Shown here: one piece after another, positions 32,702 through 45,395 of the stretch
How positions within the stretch are numbered: the stretch's first letter is position 1
Layout of the letters: every line of letters starts with the position of its first letter
From: Roridomyces roridus
Lineage: Eukaryota > Basidiomycota > Agaricomycetes > Agaricales > Mycenaceae
Length of the DNA stretch: 64,000 nucleotides
Assembly: GCA_029378245.1 (NCBI GenBank)
Contig: JARKIF010000007.1
Location: forward strand, 2,108,001 to 2,172,000
Reading direction: 5' to 3'
The notes under the pieces: model-generated
The model's database searches: none
Seen by the model: only the letters and a program-made list of their open reading frames with translations
Told to the model about the DNA's origin: nothing
Made by a program: the position numbers and the translations under genes

Positions 32702-34496
32702 ATGGGTAACGCACCCAGCACCATCTCGTCCAAGCACAGCACTGCTGCGACTGGAGCTCTAATCGCATTCCTACTCTTGCGCACCATGGACCATGGTTCG
32801 CGGAAGAACAAGTGTTATACGAAGGATTGCGGGTCCGCCTTCGCCGTCGTGGATTTTTCGGTGCGGAGAATTCACGCTGCCTACCAATCCTGGGCCTCCT
32901 GATACTTGGTTCAAGGTAACATGCTGCAGTTGCTGCTCTCATACCGCTATGGGGACTATGAATTCGGGTGGCAGAAGCTCTACGGCGCTCTATATCGCGT
33001 CAAAGGATGTATATCTCAACCTCACTCTTTGCAGATAATCAAGGCAATCGATACTGACACCACTGAGACAGTCGATATGAGCCCTCTGCTATCGGCAGCG
33101 ACTCTGAGCGCGATCACTGAAGGTATAGAACACATCCAATAGGTGCCGAACCGTCTTCTCATTCCGTTCCTCAGCCGTTCTTGGCTGTAAAACCCAAGAT
33201 CTGGGGGAGCTTGTCGAGATTACCACCCGAGTGCTGTAAGTCGATTCACCGACCATGTTGAGTACTTGCCTGCAACGTTGAACCTTGCACACAGGAGGTT
33301 GGCAGTTGATTTGGACAGGAAAACCATTCTATTTAGTTCCCTCGGCACCCATTTGCCTCGATGGGTCTGGAAACTGCTGACCCTGATCCCAAATGCGGCC
33401 TTGGACGAGGTTCGAAAAGGGCGAAATCTCTCCGCGCACATTGGCCACCGACTGGCGCAGGAAAAGGTCTCCGCCGCGAGGCAGGGGATTGAGCCCAACG
33501 ATGATGTGTTCAGCCAGATCCGTGAGGACTCTTCCTTCGTTCAAAACCTATTTGAATTCTAATGGGCCTTAGTTGACCCGAATCAGCCGCATAAAACAGT
33601 ATCGGAGGAGGATGTTGCGAGTCAAACGTCCCTCATTCTCATCGCAGGGCAGGAAACCTCTGCAAATACGCTGGCATTCGGTCTGCTCGAACTTGCACAA
33701 AATCCTGAGTTCCAAGACAGCCTTCGGCGCGAGATTCATTCAACTCGGGGCCATGGAAGTCGGGATCTTCCCTATAACGATATGCCCCTCTTGAACGCCT
33801 TCATCAAGGCAAGATTCCCCTCAATGATTCTGCCCTCGTCGTGATGTGTCTACGCAGGAAACTCTTAGGCTTTACCCCATCACTGCACTTACAGAGCGCA
33901 TGGTGGGCGAAGATACAGTTCTTCCCTTGATGGAGAGCATCACCACGTCGACCGGCGAACGTCTCTCAGAGGTCCCTCTACAAAAAGGACAGATCATTTA
34001 TATGGGTATTGCGTCGTATCAAAGGTCGGATATTTCCCTCCTACATAGCCAAGTTGATGTGCGGTTTTTCTGTTATTTAGACTCGAGGCAATATGGGGTG
34101 CCGACGCAGGGGAATTCAAGCCTACTCGGTGGATTGAAGGAACAGGTTCACGGCAAGGCGCGGCCGCCATTGGGCCATACGCGAATTTGTTAGTGGTCTG
34201 TTGTTGCAACATTGCTGGATACTTGACTGCTCTGTACAGACTGACGTTTTTTGGCGGGGAGCGTACGTGCCTGGGGTGGCGATTCGCGTGCGTGGCTCAC
34301 ATTCCAGCGATTTCCCTCAATGCGCACTTCCCACAGGATACTTGAAATGCAGGTCATCATCTGCGAACTTGTTGGGAAATTCTCTTTTGCACCGCCGGAG
34401 GGAGATGTTGCGCGAGTGCACGGGACGACCATAATTCAGCCGGTTATACCTGACGGAAAGAAAGGCGCGCATCTATGCGTTACTCCCATTGTATAA
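32702..34496 (+). pseudogene. Cytochrome P450, subtype B (internal exon deletion, frameshift)
   Basis: Starts MGNAPSTISSKHS with an N-terminal membrane helix. A frameshift at about 32790 moves the Pro-rich hinge (RRIAGPPSPSWIF) out of the start frame. Exon 2 (GNMLQLLLSYRYGDYEF to YRVKGC) runs without a donor straight into the intron before IIKAIDTDTTETVDM, so the exons that encode residues of about 85-160 in the intact relatives (LMVSDPVALQFIL to AAQE) are deleted. The 3' half looks intact: I-helix AGQETSANT, ExxR in ETLRLYP, PLQKGQIIYMG, WGADAGEFKPTRW, and the heme-binding FFGGERTCLGW with the Cys ligand (about 34250-34290), ending HLCVTPIV. A non-functional remnant of a gene related to the remnant at 59938-61005. 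Confidence 0.75.
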
Positions 34497-34571
34497 AGGA
34501 TCAAATAAAAGTTGCAAGCCATTATAAGTAAATCATAGTGGTATTGCGAAGCCCCCGGGCGCAAACTCTCA

Positions 34572-36787
34572 TCAAACAATCCGCTTGATGCAAAGAGGCA
34601 CCCCTCTTTCTCCAGAGGAAAGAACAGACGCAACGACAGTGGCACCGTACATCCTCGGAGTATCCTCACCCTTCGGGAGCTCGAAGGAGAATTTCCCCAC
34701 CAATTCGCAGATTAAAACTTGCATCTCCAGTATTCTGGTCAAGAGCTCAGCGCTCAGTCAACGTTGTGGTCAAAAGAAACAACACGAACGCAAAGCGCCA
34801 GCTGAATGAATGAGACGCCGTCGTCAGTGAATGCCTTGATTTATTGAATAGCGTCACCCACCCAAGGCAAGTACGCGGACCAGCAAAGAAAGTCAGGCTG
34901 TGCAAAGATGAGTCTGGATCGCTGAAACGCAATGAAGAGTGCCAACAGATTCGCATACGGCCCAATACCATATTCTCCTCGGTAATTAACCCCTTCGACC
35001 CACCGCAAGGGCCTGAATTCCCCGGCATCAGGACCCCACAAGGACTCCAGCCTGTGAACTTTCAGAGAGATTGAAGTCGACGATCAAGGGGATGCGCAAC
35101 CTTTGATAAGAAGCGATCGCGACGCTAACAACTTGACCTTTTCGAACGGGGACATGCGAGATCCGCGCCCCTGTGGTGGTGACGATGCTCTCTGCCAAAG
35201 GCACTACTGTGTCCTCCACAGCGATGCGCTCTTCGTTGGCGAGGATGGGATATAGCCTCAGTATCTCCTGGAGATCAAGTTCAAATAGGGGAAACTCGAG
35301 AGTACATACGGTGTACCTTGATGAACGCGTTCAAGAGAGGCATATTGTTGTAGACGACATCTGAGCCTCCTTTGGTCAGGGTGGAATGAATCTCAGTCCG
35401 CAGGCTGTCTTGAAATATCGGGTTTCGGGCCAGCTCAAGCAATCCAAACGCCAGCGTGTTCGTCGTAGTTTCGTGCCCAGCAATGATGATGAGAGAAGTT
35501 TGCGCTGCGAGCTCCTCGGGGGTCAAATTCTTGTCTGAATGGTGACCGCCGTCGACTAGGAGCCAATTTTTCAGCAGACCAATCCCAACCAAAACTAATA
35601 CGCACGAAGTCTACTGTAGACATCCGCATCCACCTCGAGACCCTCCCGCATAGCCATCATTTTCCTCTCCACGATTTGCCTACCAATTTTGATTGAAGTG
35701 TGTTTTCCTTGGCGCAGCTCGTTGAGAATCCCCGTTGGAAGCAGGGCAGCGATGTCCCACACCCATTCGGGGAGGTGCGTCCCAATGGCATTCCCCAAGA
35801 TGGCCGTTTCGTTGACGCCGAGCCCCAGGTCTCTGTTCCGAAAGAAAGACATCAAATATGCCAATGAGAGCCGGGTGACGAAGATGAAAGACTTTACGGA
35901 CACTGCTCGCGCCATGATTCGCATGAATTCATCGCCCAAATCTTGGGTCGAACATCCCAAAAGAGCTGCACAGGGTGTGGGCCATCAACTTGATAAGAGA
36001 AAACACAACTTACCCTCGCTAACTACACCCAGAGCTGCATTTGAGAGTAACGGCAAGATATCCATCGCCAACGTCGGCGATTTCTCTAGTTCCCTCGTTA
36101 TCTGCGACGCGGAACAGCGGTTGTTCAATATTACAAAGATGTTGGCTGCACCCACCTCTTGCGCTGCCCTCTGCATGACCGGCTCATATCCACGTACACA
36201 AGCAGCAGAGAACTTGGGGTTGAGTGCGGCACGGAGACGACGATGATTTTCACCTATACGGCGAATATATATCAATGGTAGGCTTGCAAATCCGCCAGGA
36301 CCATACCCTGAGCAACGATGAGGCTCTTCCTATCATGCATCAACCTCATCATGCTGGCAAACATGGGTGAATGTTCAAATTTCGCGCTGTTCAGGATGAA
36401 TTGAAGGGCCACTGGGTCGGATACCATTAGTCGATCTTCCTGTCAGGGCGCTATAAGCTCGACGACTTCGAATAACTGTGTACTCACACTAAAACATCCC
36501 TTGAGACGATACACGGCGCCATATGACCTCTGCCAATCGAACTCATAGTCGCCATACTGCTTTGTGAGCATCAACTGTAGCATATTTCCTACCAATGGGA
36601 CGTAAACATGGATTGAGTTTGGCAACGAGCAAGCCAAACCATAGATCCATGAGCAGGATGGTGGACCGGCAATGTCCTGGATGGGATTTCGTCCGCGTGT
36701 CCATTTGCGCAAAGCGAAGAGCAGAACCAGGGCGGCAGCTCCAACTCCCTGGACCAGACCATGGTTGATGCTGAGAGAATTTCCCAT
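34572..36787 (-). CDS. Cytochrome P450 monooxygenase, subtype A, copy 1
   Basis: Thirteen exons with fully consistent phase encode 526 aa: 36640-36787, 36488-36588, 36307-36439, 36156-36253, 36014-36101, 35902-35965, 35606-35832, 35317-35555, 35101-35267, 34947-35051, 34862-34897, 34790-34801 and 34572-34734. P450s are heme-thiolate monooxygenases; fungal ones sit in the ER membrane and use a P450 reductase. Seen in order: membrane anchor (VQGVGAAALVLLFALRKW), hinge AGPPS, C-helix region ENHRRLRAALNPKFS, I-helix AGHETTTNT with the catalytic Thr, K-helix ExxR in EILRLYP, FRPLRW, heme loop FFAGPRTCLGW with the Cys ligand, and L-helix ILEMQVLICELVGKFSF. All signature residues are present, so an active enzyme is likely. 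Substrate unknown. It is the inverted duplicate of 57530-59744. Confidence 0.9.
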
Positions 36788-38316
36788 ACGTGTGTTCTGA
36801 GTGGACGGAGACGCAGACCCTCAGTATGCTAAGCCAGCTTTATGGAGCCTTCTTGACAGCTCGGCCCTGGAAACCCGACAATCTAGCCGTACGTAGAAAA
36901 GGCACAGGAGGATGAGATGAGGAAGGAAGTGCTGTAGGAGATTCATGAGTTTGAGGCCCGCATCTTCTCCTACACGCTAGCGGCTGGCAACCCGACAACG
37001 AGACGCGCAAACGGGGTAGAAAAAGACTGATAAGAAACTCAAGAATGTCTCGCTCATCATGCATCCATATGCATCATGCATCATGCATCCCCCGGATTTG
37101 GAGGTTCCTGCGCGTCCGCTGGATACCAGGAGCTGGACGTGGAAGGCGGGAAGGGAAGGCAGGTAGTATAAATCTGCGACGGGATGAATTGCGACTGCTA
37201 CCGTGATCATGACAGACTTGGTCTCGACGCCCTCGGACAGCATTCAAGCCAGAACCTAGGACATCGTTTCCAAGGGCTTTCCGGTCTCGAGCACCTTAGG
37301 CGGGTGTACGGACGAAGGTGGGTCCTTTCCCCGTCTCATCTTCAGTCTCTAATTTACTTCAAGCTTGACTGTCCACTATGTACGACCACCAGCCGCACTC
37401 TTGATTCCATCTGAGCCCTTGCCTACGCACTGAGGACCCCACCCCGAGTCTCCACCGTGGTCCGCAGTTTCCAGTCCCCGAGTCTCAAGACCTCACGGTG
37501 ACACAGCTCTACCGTAACACCCCCTCGTCGCGCAAACCGAGGACCTCCTCCCCCATCCCAAGCTCCATCCTCCCCGACATATCTTTGCCCATTCCTGTCC
37601 CCTCATGTCTGCCACGTCATCAGCGCTTCCCCGTAGACGTCCCGCCCATGGCCATGCTTCCCCGATGCCGCACTTATCCTCTCGATCTACTGGCGAGCTC
37701 CCCTCCGCAACTTCCCTCAGGGACGACTGCAGAGCCGTCAAGCATTCCTTCAACTCCCATCCCATCCCCCCGTCTTGCCTTTTCGCCTCAAGAACCTCTC
37801 GGCTTTCCTACTCCACGCTTCCCCTGGAGCCGTGACGTGCCTCGTCCTGCTCACTGCTTCGGTTCTGCTCGCACCCCTTCAAGTTCCCACCCTCGAGATC
37901 CACAGCTCCACCATCCGCATTCTCAGCCCCCTATCCACCATCTTGCGGTTCTTTTCGGGGTCGCATATCGTTCGGGGTCGCATATCATGGCTCACTTCCT
38001 CTCCCCCAATCTACCACCCTCCCTTGATATTCATTCCCTCCCGGTACCATCCCTCCTCTCCTCCATCCATGGAATGAACGATAATCCTTATATCTCATTA
38101 CAAAGGACAGAAAAAAGTCACAGCTACAAGAAACAGTATGTAGTGTATCACATATAATAATCGTATCGTACCAAGGAGGAAAGAATACATAATCGAAACC
38201 CAAAACCACTCAAAGGCGCCAATACTCGTCGAAGAAAGAGAGAGAGAGAGAAAGTGTCACTCATGACATGTAAAGAAACGAGTCAGAAGGGGGGGAAAAG
38301 ATTATACGCAGGCAAA
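36788..38316. other. P450 promoter region and 3' side of the zinc-finger gene
   Basis: 36788-37300 is the left arm of the inverted duplication shared with 56700-57529 (P450 5' flank), and includes a GCATCATGCATC microsatellite at about 37060-37090. 37300-38240 is C/T-rich. A long Pro/Ser-rich open frame on the plus strand (37498-38157) looks like composition, not a gene. 38155-38316 is the 3' UTR side of the minus-strand zinc-finger gene. Confidence 0.4.
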
Positions 38317-39981
38317 TTAGACCTGCACCTCCCTCATAGCATGCATCTGCAGCTCAGGCCCCATCTCAGGCTCGCCCTCTGCGTCCACCTCGTCGTGCCC
38401 GTGCCCAACAGGCCGAAGGCGGTAATACGAAGGATGGTGGTACATCCCAGCCCCCATCGACTGCTGCTGCTGCTCCTCGCGCTCCCGGTCCATAAAGCCC
38501 CCAGCTTTCGACGGACTCTCAGGCAACTCGGTCCTCAAAGACGACACCGCCGCATAACTCTGCAAACTGGGCTCCCGGGTGAGGATCAAAGGCGGGGTAG
38601 GCGCAGCTCCAAGCGTGGGGTAGGTAATCCGCGTCATCGCGCGCGAATAAAAGTCGGGAGCAGGGGGAGGAGAAGGCGAGAGCGTGGGCCGGCGTGCATC
38701 TGCATCTTCGTCGTCCTCATACTCTCCTTCCCCGTCTTCCTCCTCCTCCTCTGCATCTTCATCATCCTCGTCTGGCTCTGCAATACCATCGACATCGACA
38801 TCCTCGTCCTCCTCTTCCACCTGCCGACTCTTCCTCCTAGACCCTCCCCGTTTACGCTTCCCACCAGTACCGCCCTTGGCCTTGCCGCCCTCCTTGCCCT
38901 CCTCCTCAGCCCCACCCGCCCGATGCACCTTGACATGCTGCAGCAGGTTATCATGCCGATTGAAAAACTTGCGACACCCCTCGTACGTGCACGCAAACGG
39001 CTTCTCGTGCGTGTGTATGCTCCTGATATGCCGCTTGAGATGCTCCCCGCGATGAAAGGCCTTGCCGCAGCCTGGAACGGTGCAAATGTGCACGCGATCC
39101 GATGTCGACACTGGGGGACCGTGCTCGGCGGGAGGGTGGGACGAAGGCGACGTCGAGGAGGCGGAGGAGGAGGGTAGAGACGTGGTGGAGAGGGGCACGA
39201 CGGGTACGCGCCGTCCACGGCTCTTCTTGATGAGGTTTGGGACGGGGACTGGAAGGGAGGTGCGAGCGCGTGCTTTGACGAGTGGGTCGACGTAGTAGGG
39301 CGAGTGAGACGCTGCGGGGGGTGCAGGTGGCATGCCTGACATTGCTACGAAGACGGCTGCAGAACCGGCGGGCGGCGGGGAAGGTACTTGGGGTGGAGTC
39401 GGGAGGACTTCGGCGGGGACAGCTGTCTCGGCAGGTGGTGGGCGGGTACGTGCAGGAGGCTCCTCGGACTCTGCTTTGTCCTTGTCGACCTCGTCGATAG
39501 TTCGCTTTCGTGGCGCTTTACCGCCTCCCTTCTTGCGGCCAGCGGTACCCCCTGTAGCGGCGACCGAATTCTTTTTCGGCGCATCATACCAGCTGTCATC
39601 TCGCACGGGCGGCTTGGACGCGCGCCCGGAACGAGAACGCGTAAGTGGGCGGGTAGAGGATGAAGGCTCGGGATTCTGGGATTGCTTGTCATCAGTCGGG
39701 ATTCACCATAGGCGCTATGAGGAGCTCACATTAACACCATTATGGTTATCTGACGCCATTGAAGAGGCCTCAGCAGGAGACATGTCATTCTCTGGCGACT
39801 GGTCATCGTGACGGACGCCATCCATGTCGGATACCGAGTTTTTAGCTTCCTGCGGGGCCGCGTGGGCACATTCCTTTCCAGGGGCACACACAGAGCAGAG
39901 TCGACGTACCTGGGGCACCTGGTCACTCTGTCCCTCCTGCGGATGGTCTGTAGTGACCCCTTGAACGTCCATACTGTCCAT
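38317..39981 (-). CDS. C2H2 zinc-finger transcription factor (two fingers)
   Basis: Exons 39910-39981, 39730-39849 and 38317-39684 (introns of 60 and 45 bp) give 519 aa from [11 protein letters not shown] codons at 39972 and 39981 are both in frame. About residues 65-150 are basic and Pro-rich. At about 200 lies [18 protein letters not shown], nearly identical to the segment in the gene at 45396. Two adjacent C2H2 fingers follow (about 250-305): [24 protein letters not shown] and [23 protein letters not shown] (each in order, C..C..H..H). The pairing of an RGEHLKRH finger with an RHDNLLQH finger recalls Msn2/Msn4- and FlbC-type fungal regulators that bind short G/C-rich sites. A long acidic run ([24 protein letters not shown]) could activate transcription. 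Upstream DNA carries a tandem-repeat array. Confidence 0.85.
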
Positions 39982-41760
39982 ACTGTCGATGCTGAAGCGG
40001 ACTGTGCTCGTCACTGGGAACACAGGGGGTGTAGCTTTGTCAGTGGGTCCGTTCCGCAGCGAGGATGCCCGAGAAAAGGGAGTCACCTTGATCAGTGGAG
40101 GCTCGGCGAGGCGTGAATGAGGCTGGACGCCGAGGACGACGGTGAGGGAGGGAGAGGGAAGGATTGACCCCTGTAGGTGGATGCGGAAGCAAAATGATGA
40201 CAAAATTCCGGCAAGGGCTAGAAGTCCTCGAGGTGATGCTATCATTTGATGGACTCCGAATGGGGCGATTTGGGTGACTCGAGTCAGAGTCTGGCTGAGT
40301 CTGGTCTGATTTCTGCCAAATTTCTGCTTCCACATCGCACGACGCAGGTCCATCCTCAAGTCGGTGTCCCAACGTCTAGTGTCAGCTATGTATCCACTTC
40401 CACTCTCGCTCAAAACCGGCGCACGTCGCCCGTCCGTTCCTTTGTTCAGACAAAGGAAAACGGCGGTTATTAGCGACGAGTCCTTCCTTTCCAGTTGCAA
40501 AGTTGTTTCAAAATTGAGGGCAGGGGACCGTCTTGATGTAATACCCAACCCAGTCTTCACCGCGGTGTCTGCCTTCACTCCATGATACCATGCCTCGTTC
40601 TCAAGACTGGGCCTCTCAAGCTCCCCGAAATCCTCTTCAATGCACTGTTGACTCAAGCGCCATCGTACGTCCGCCAGCCTGTAGCAAAAAGTTCAATCCG
40701 TATCTGACAAGTAAGTAAAATTTGCCCAGAAAGCGTACGGCGTGTCATTCCCACTCAATGTCTGTTCCTTTGTACGGACAGAGTCGGAAAACGGCAGGCC
40801 TTTTGACGACCTTCTTTTAGCCATCTTTCAAAGTTGACTCGGAGGACACGTGGCTGTCTTGGTGTGGGTGTGTCCCAGTTCTCACCCCGGTGTCTGCCTT
40901 CAATCCATGATACCATGCCTCGTCCTCAGGACTGAGCCTCTCAATTTCTTCAAGATCCTCTTTTCACTGTTTACTCAAGCGCTATCCTAGGTCTGTCAAC
41001 ATGTAGCAAATTCAATCCGTATCTCATACTTACTTGAGTAAGATTTCCCGGAAAACGTCCGACCTGTCATTCTCAAAAAGCCGGCTGTTCCTTTGTTCGG
41101 ACAAAGGAAAGCGGCGCTCTTTTGATGACCCTTCTTCTGGCCATCTTTCAAAGTTGAGGACACGGGGCCGTCTTGGGGTGCCCCAGTTCTGGCCCCAGTG
41201 TCTGCGTTCTACGCCATGCCTCGTCCTCAATACTCAGCCTCTCCAGTTCCTCAAGACTCCTTCGCCCAACACAATGCCAGAATCGAGTAGACTGACTCGA
41301 CAATGGCTTGCGGTGAGTATTGACGATACTCTTCTCATACTTAGTTTGCTCAAGCGCTATTGAAATTTGAGCTGGTGTAGGTCCGTCCAACACGTCGCAA
41401 TGTCAATCCGTATCTCATAAGTAAAGTTACCCAGAAAACGTCGTCCGACCTGTCATTCTGATCTCTCACTCAAAACCGGCGCACGTCGCCCGTCTGTTCC
41501 CCTGTTCGGACAAAGGAAAGCCTTTTGACGACCTTCCTTCTAGCCGTCTTTCAAATCCATGATTCGTCGTCCTCCGGTATGAGCTACTCAAGTTCCGTTT
41601 GAGACTGAGACTGGCCTTCCAGCGACTTACAGTGTCGTCTTTGCATTTTGCAGTTTTTGCTCAAGCGCTATTGAGCTGGTGTAGGTCCGTTCAACACGTC
41701 GCAATGTCAATCCGTCTCATACTAAAATTTCCCAGAACAAGAGATTGGACATTGTCAGAA
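39982..41760. repeat. Degenerate tandem array of about 320-bp units (about four copies)
   Basis: From about 40405 to 41750 the same ordered blocks recur: a RGTTCCTTTGTTCGGACAAAGGAAA-type block, CTTTTGACGACC, CCATCTTTCAAAGTTGA, CCGTCTTGG.GT, GTGTCTGCCTTCA.TCCATG, ATACCATGCCTCGTCCTCA, CTCAAGCGCTAT, GTAGCAAATTCAATCCGTATCTCAT. Recurrences of TTCAATCCGTATC or its close variants lie at about 40692, 41014, 41406 and 41706, giving spacings of about 300-390 bp. There is no coding signal. 39982-40405 has none either. The array lies just upstream of the minus-strand zinc-finger gene, so it may be in its promoter. Confidence 0.6.
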
Positions 41761-41877
41761 AGACGGAATGGCCAGTTGTATCTGGCGGGGCCTTTTTGCA
41801 CCAACAGCGTTGCCTAGCTCGGTTAAAACAGCAGCTGGAACCGTCTCCCAAACCTCTGCGATCGGTTCTCAAGAACT

Positions 41878-42177
41878 TCAGCTAGGCGTATAGTCTCCGA
41901 ACACGAACTTATCACGCCATTCAGACTCTCGTCTCTCTTCCTTCGCAATTCGGAGGCCTCGCTGCAACAGAGTTTTTTCTTCCCGCGGGCGCGCGGACAT
42001 GGGCTCGAGCATTAAGTAACCTTCCACCCTTCCACCAGCGATCCTCTGCTTTTGCTGGACTCCGATCGTCGTCTCTTGAGTCTTGCTCACCGATGAGCTC
42101 GTGGCTTCTGCAAGTCCCTTCTTCCCATCCACGGCGTGATGTGTATAATCCATCCTCTTGTTGTAGGTGCCATCCAA
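41878..42177 (-). CDS. Hypothetical 99-aa open frame
   Basis: A short single frame from MDGTYNKRMDYTHH to DKFVFGDYTPS. Its second half (RPREEKTLLQRGLRIAKEERRESEWRD) looks like a charged helix of the kind found in real small proteins, but nothing identifies it and no intron or promoter supports it. It may be a terminal exon of a longer gene or chance. Confidence 0.25.
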   Translation of the reverse strand: MDGTYNKRMDYTHHAVDGKKGLAEATSSSVSKTQETTIGVQQKQRIAGGRVEGYLMLEPMSARPREEKTLLQRGLRIAKEERRESEWRDKFVFGDYTPS

Positions 42178-45100
42178 GTCGAGCGGCGTCCCTACTAAGT
42201 ATCAACTTGTAGACACCCTGCCTGTATCCAAAGGATGCTCAGATGTATGTGCACTCCCAATAAACGCACGTTCTTGTTCAATTCAGATGTGAATGCCGTC
42301 CAATGCATCGCACGCCTCAGTAGACGAACGTTCTTGCTTGCTCTCCAGCTCAAGAACCGACTTGCAACTCGCGTCATGATTCATGCTGGCATCATTCAGC
42401 ACGATATCCCTGTTCTTCTTCTGCGCTATGGGCCAAGTTCGATGGCGAGACTTGGTCTGGTCCACGGAGTCCTCAATGCTCCCCGCGAATATATGAAACT
42501 TCACAGTCTATCTCAATGTGTGGACCGTCTTGACTCTTGCAACTATTTTATCTCTTGCACGATCCATGGTCCGATCTCATTCGGCGAAATCCCGCCCGGT
42601 ATTCAAATTCTTCAAGCTTTGCCCCCTCCAATCCTTTGCAAAGAAATGGCACGCCGACCGCGAACGTTGAGCGAAACGCCGCGAATTCGGGAACCACGCA
42701 TACTCCGACACCTGTCAGTGCACAAGCCAAGCCAAGCCACTCGGAATTGCAAAAAACGCAAACATCATCGAGGCACCGGGTCCGAGTCTGACAGCTATCG
42801 AACAACTTGAAATTTGAAGACCGGTCCAGCAATCAAGTTGCAAAAAAAAAACACTTTCGGTTGGGGGCCCAATTATCCGTTCCTTACGGTTTACCAACCT
42901 CCACCACTTACACCCGCGGGGTGCCAATGCACGATTGGCGGCCCTAAGGTTCCCGATGCCGCAGGAAGCGTCCTTCCTCCTTCTCCGCTAATGATTTGCT
43001 CGGGCTTCTACTGCTTCTACTCGCACCCATGACCACCCACCGCGGATCCGGATTACGGATTCCTCAATGCCGTTTCGGACTCGGAGCCCGTACGCGTCGA
43101 GCGGATCTGAGCAATATGAATTGTTTTTAATTATACTGCACCGCAATGGCCCTGGATTGCGAAATTCAAATTGATGCCAAGTTTGTGATCAGAGGGCGCA
43201 CGCAGGTCATGATGATGGACGCGGACGTGCGTATGTCCGAGTGTATCGAGTGCGTTCTGGAGGGGCTTTTGGCCCCATCGCCCCAACCATTCAGTCGGAG
43301 TCTTCAAAGTTCACCCCATGTCGGCGATCACTTAGTAACGGGTGAGACCCACCACAAGGCCTAGGGGGCCTCCAGTGGTGTGTATTCGTCTTGTGCTATG
43401 CTATGTTCCAGTGGAAATCCGAGGAATCCCCATTCAATTAAATAATGATCGTGGAGGAACGTTCAAGGTACACTGGTCGGGGCCTCGAATTCAATTTTCC
43501 TGGGTTCTTCGACTCGGCAGGGCGATATTTCCTTTCATTTTCTTTCAACTGCAAATCAATGGACACACGTCGGTGAATGTGGTTTGGCCGGTGGAGTAGC
43601 GGAGTAGCGGAGTCGCATGATTTCAACGTCTCCCTCGTGCACCTGTTGACCTCGCTGAAACGCCTACAGTGACGCACATGAACTTCGGAAATTCGGGGAC
43701 CCCGCCAAGTCGGTTGATTAATTAAATCAAGCCGCCATGCCGGTTCCAATATTAATCAAACGGCGGGAAACGTGCCGGTCCCTGCCAGTGAGTTCAATGT
43801 ATCTTTCAATCTCCCAGGGTCAACAACCATTTCGAAGCTCGCTCCACAAATAATGTATCTTTTCTGTCCGACACGACCTCCGGAGCCGTGCGTGGGGATA
43901 AGAATGTACGTACTGACGTTGACTGAATCCGTCAGAAGGAGTCCCACGAATTTGGGCGGTCTGAGAGCGGCTGGTGAAGAAAGTAGGGTAGGGTTCACTT
44001 AGAAACCGAAACGAGGTGGTCCATCGCAAGTGGAAGTACACTGCACATTGCAGACCGCAAGCCGTTCATTCGGGAAGTAAAATGACCCCGTCTCGCACGG
44101 CCGATTGATAGATTATTCTGGTTCTTGTTCTCTGCAATGTGCGGATCCAATCGCGGGCAGTATGAACCTGAGCGCTGAAAGGCGTATCCATGACACCGAA
44201 AAAAAAAGTCCAAGGTACGTATGTACGGTACCTCGGATTTTAGTTTTCAGCCTTCTTTCTGTTTCCTCCCGCTGACCCCTATTCGGCGGGTGCAGAGACT
44301 GTTTAAAGTAGGATGGATGACGCTATGCTCATTGTACAGAGGGGGCGGCGGCGGCGGTACTGCCACGCGAGTGAAGGACCCACTACTGACTTGTGTGGAA
44401 TTTCAAGGACTGGCGCATCAAATAATTGTCATACAATCTGAGGCGCATCAAATCCCGCCCTCTCCCGCTTAACATTTCCCCACAATCGCACCCGACCTGC
44501 TTCCGCGGCCAGTTATATGCGCACTACAAATTCCTCGAGCTGGTTCCAGCGATCTTGATCGAGCAATGTTGGGGTCTAGACTCTAAGCGAGACTTCGGCC
44601 GCCGCCTCGACACAAATGGGTCCTCTCAGACTCGAATTTCATTCTCCTCGCGAGATTCCAGCTGCCACGGTTTCGCTACACTTTGACTCGCTCACCGACC
44701 CGTTGCATTTTGAATGTCGAATTCATTATTCCGTACGGATGCGAATTTGTTGTCGAATATACTGCTACTCCGGTTGTCGGCCTGTCATGCACATCCAGCC
44801 CTACAAATCGGCGGACACAACCAAAAACCACATTGTATTCTAGGAACCTTGTGATAAATCCTCTAGCCCTTGTGATGATTTTCTGCACGCCGATCTGTAG
44901 TGCCTGTGGCGTCGGCCCGAGGAGGAATCCTGCTTGTTATTGTGTTTCTAAGCGGCGATTTCATATTCGAGACCTTAGAACCGCTCTAATCGCGGCGGGT
45001 CGAATATGGAGCGGACATCTGTGATGGGATCTGGGGAAATCGGGAGTACCTAAATGGAGATACCGAGCCTGACAGGCACCGCCTAGCTTGAAGCTGCTTT

Positions 45101-45395
45101 TGGCCATGACTGGCTTGACTTGCAAGCATGAATGCATGCATGCCCGGACTGGCTCGTGGGTGCCGTGACAGTTTCTTCTTCTTCTTCTCCTCCTCCCTCC
45201 TCCATCCAACAAAGTCGTCCCTTGTCTCACTCGAGTGGAGTCAGCTCGCACCTGAATTTCGACGATCGCAGACATTTCGATCACCTCCGTCTCGTATTTC
45301 CTCGAAAAATACTTAATTAACAGCCCTCTGGATTACCCGCCGACCCCTTAAGTGGTTGCTCTCTGCTCTTCGTTCCATCCCCTACCCCTCCATCC
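42178..45395. other. Gene-poor interval before the second zinc-finger gene
   Basis: An open frame of 191 codons on the plus strand (42235-42810) contains a short direct repeat (CGMACGTTCTTG at about 42267 and 42325) and shows no family features. 42840-45300 holds no supported gene. The last 80 bases are pyrimidine-rich and include the likely promoter and 5' UTR of the gene starting at 45396. Confidence 0.35.

Noticed and set aside
34735..34789. 7-bp difference (TGAGCGCTGAGC against TGAGC) as a frameshift in P450 copy 1
   Set aside because: It falls in the last intron (donor GTTCGT, acceptor GACCAG), so the coding frame is unaffected.
37498..38157. 219-codon Pro/Ser-rich plus-strand frame
   Set aside because: It comes from C/T-rich DNA between a P450 promoter and the 3' end of a zinc-finger gene. 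No domain, and it runs into the latter's 3' UTR.
42235..42810. 191-codon plus-strand frame
   Set aside because: No recognisable motif, internal direct repeat, mixed composition and no support for a promoter or introns.
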